A DNA stretch of 64,000 nucleotides, taken from assembly GCA_947501355.1 (NCBI GenBank), contig CANMVA010000001.1:814001-878000 (forward strand), written 5' to 3'. The DNA comes from an uncultured Paracoccaceae bacterium. GTDB taxonomy: Bacteria; Pseudomonadota; Alphaproteobacteria; Rhodobacterales; Rhodobacteraceae. The number at the start of each line of letters is the position of its first letter. The first letter of the stretch is position 1. This document shows, piece by piece, positions 63,971-64,000 of this stretch. Below the pieces are notes generated by a model. It worked only from the letters and a program-made list of their open reading frames with translations. It had not been told where the DNA came from and ran no database searches. The translations under genes and the position numbers were made by a program.

Positions 63971-64000
63971 ATGCCCGCGAAACGCATTTTTGTTCTGAAT
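63971..64000 (+). CDS. Start of a gene regulated with tetR (cut by window end)
   Basis: An ATG opens a frame reading MPAKRIFVLN before the window ends. The start resembles NAD(P)H-dependent quinone reductase/flavodoxin-like proteins (KxIFVLNGHP), but ten residues are not enough to decide. It lies just downstream of the two TetR operators. Confidence 0.4.
   Translation, partial: MPAKRIFVLN

Overview
The window looks like a chromosomal segment of an alphaproteobacterium of the Rhodobacterales (Roseobacter/Rhodobacter group). The evidence is the overall high GC content, the Irr-fabA-fabB-fabI neighbourhood, a smoEFGK-smoS-mtlK polyol cluster in the order known from Rhodobacter, a SAM/SAH-type riboswitch in front of metK (a class described mainly from Rhodobacterales), and the family types DUF465/YdcH, DUF2237, CreA and the fused DMGDH-like oxidoreductase. 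No rRNA, tRNA, CRISPR array or insertion sequence was recognised.

Layout. (1) 1-5000: a six-gene leftward run (HAD dehalogenase, two alpha/beta hydrolases, a PLP dehydratase, an endo/exonuclease-phosphatase protein, and an MFS transporter cut by the window edge). (2) 5060-10000: ydcH-like gene behind a perfect FNR box, a VOC protein, then fabA-fabB-fabI divergent from irr. (3) 10087-11406: miaB. (4) 11411-20640: polyol catabolism: xylB, a LacI-type regulator, an ABC transporter, sorbitol and mannitol dehydrogenases. Two near-identical palindromic operators mark this as one regulon. (5) 20677-29488: a second catabolic module with a tripartite tricarboxylate transporter, a class V aminotransferase, a large FAD/Fe-S 2-hydroxyacid dehydrogenase, a GntR regulator and a hydratase-like protein. 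The two arms diverge from an AT-rich palindrome. (6) 29879-38488: envelope genes, then housekeeping phoH-ybeY-corC-lnt, riboswitch-metK, trmB and aroA-cmk.

(7) 39106-49716: housekeeping genes cmk, rpsA, ihfB, lapA, trpF and trpB, interrupted by two stretches of accessory genes. One carries a GIY-YIG pair; the other carries a large PIN-like protein, a membrane spermidine-synthase-like protein and a GNAT. (8) 49930-51540: two secreted PepSY-like proteins ending in long poly-aspartate tails, followed by a membrane-tethered LuxR-type regulator. This is the most unusual local system here. (9) 51537-53845: DUF2237, a serine hydrolase and pth. (10) 53927-61287: an IsdG-like monooxygenase, an MttB-like methyltransferase overlapping a DMGDH/GcvT fusion, GNAT and small secreted proteins, and a membrane protein/XRE regulator/ACT-domain operon behind two tandem operators. 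(11) 61357-64000: rplY, creA with a 24-codon membrane microprotein upstream, a VOC protein, and a TetR regulator facing a gene cut by the window end.

Functions are assigned from family resemblance and visible motifs only; no database search was possible. Substrates of the 20-29 kb module, the PIN-like protein and the poly-Asp system are not determined by the sequence.
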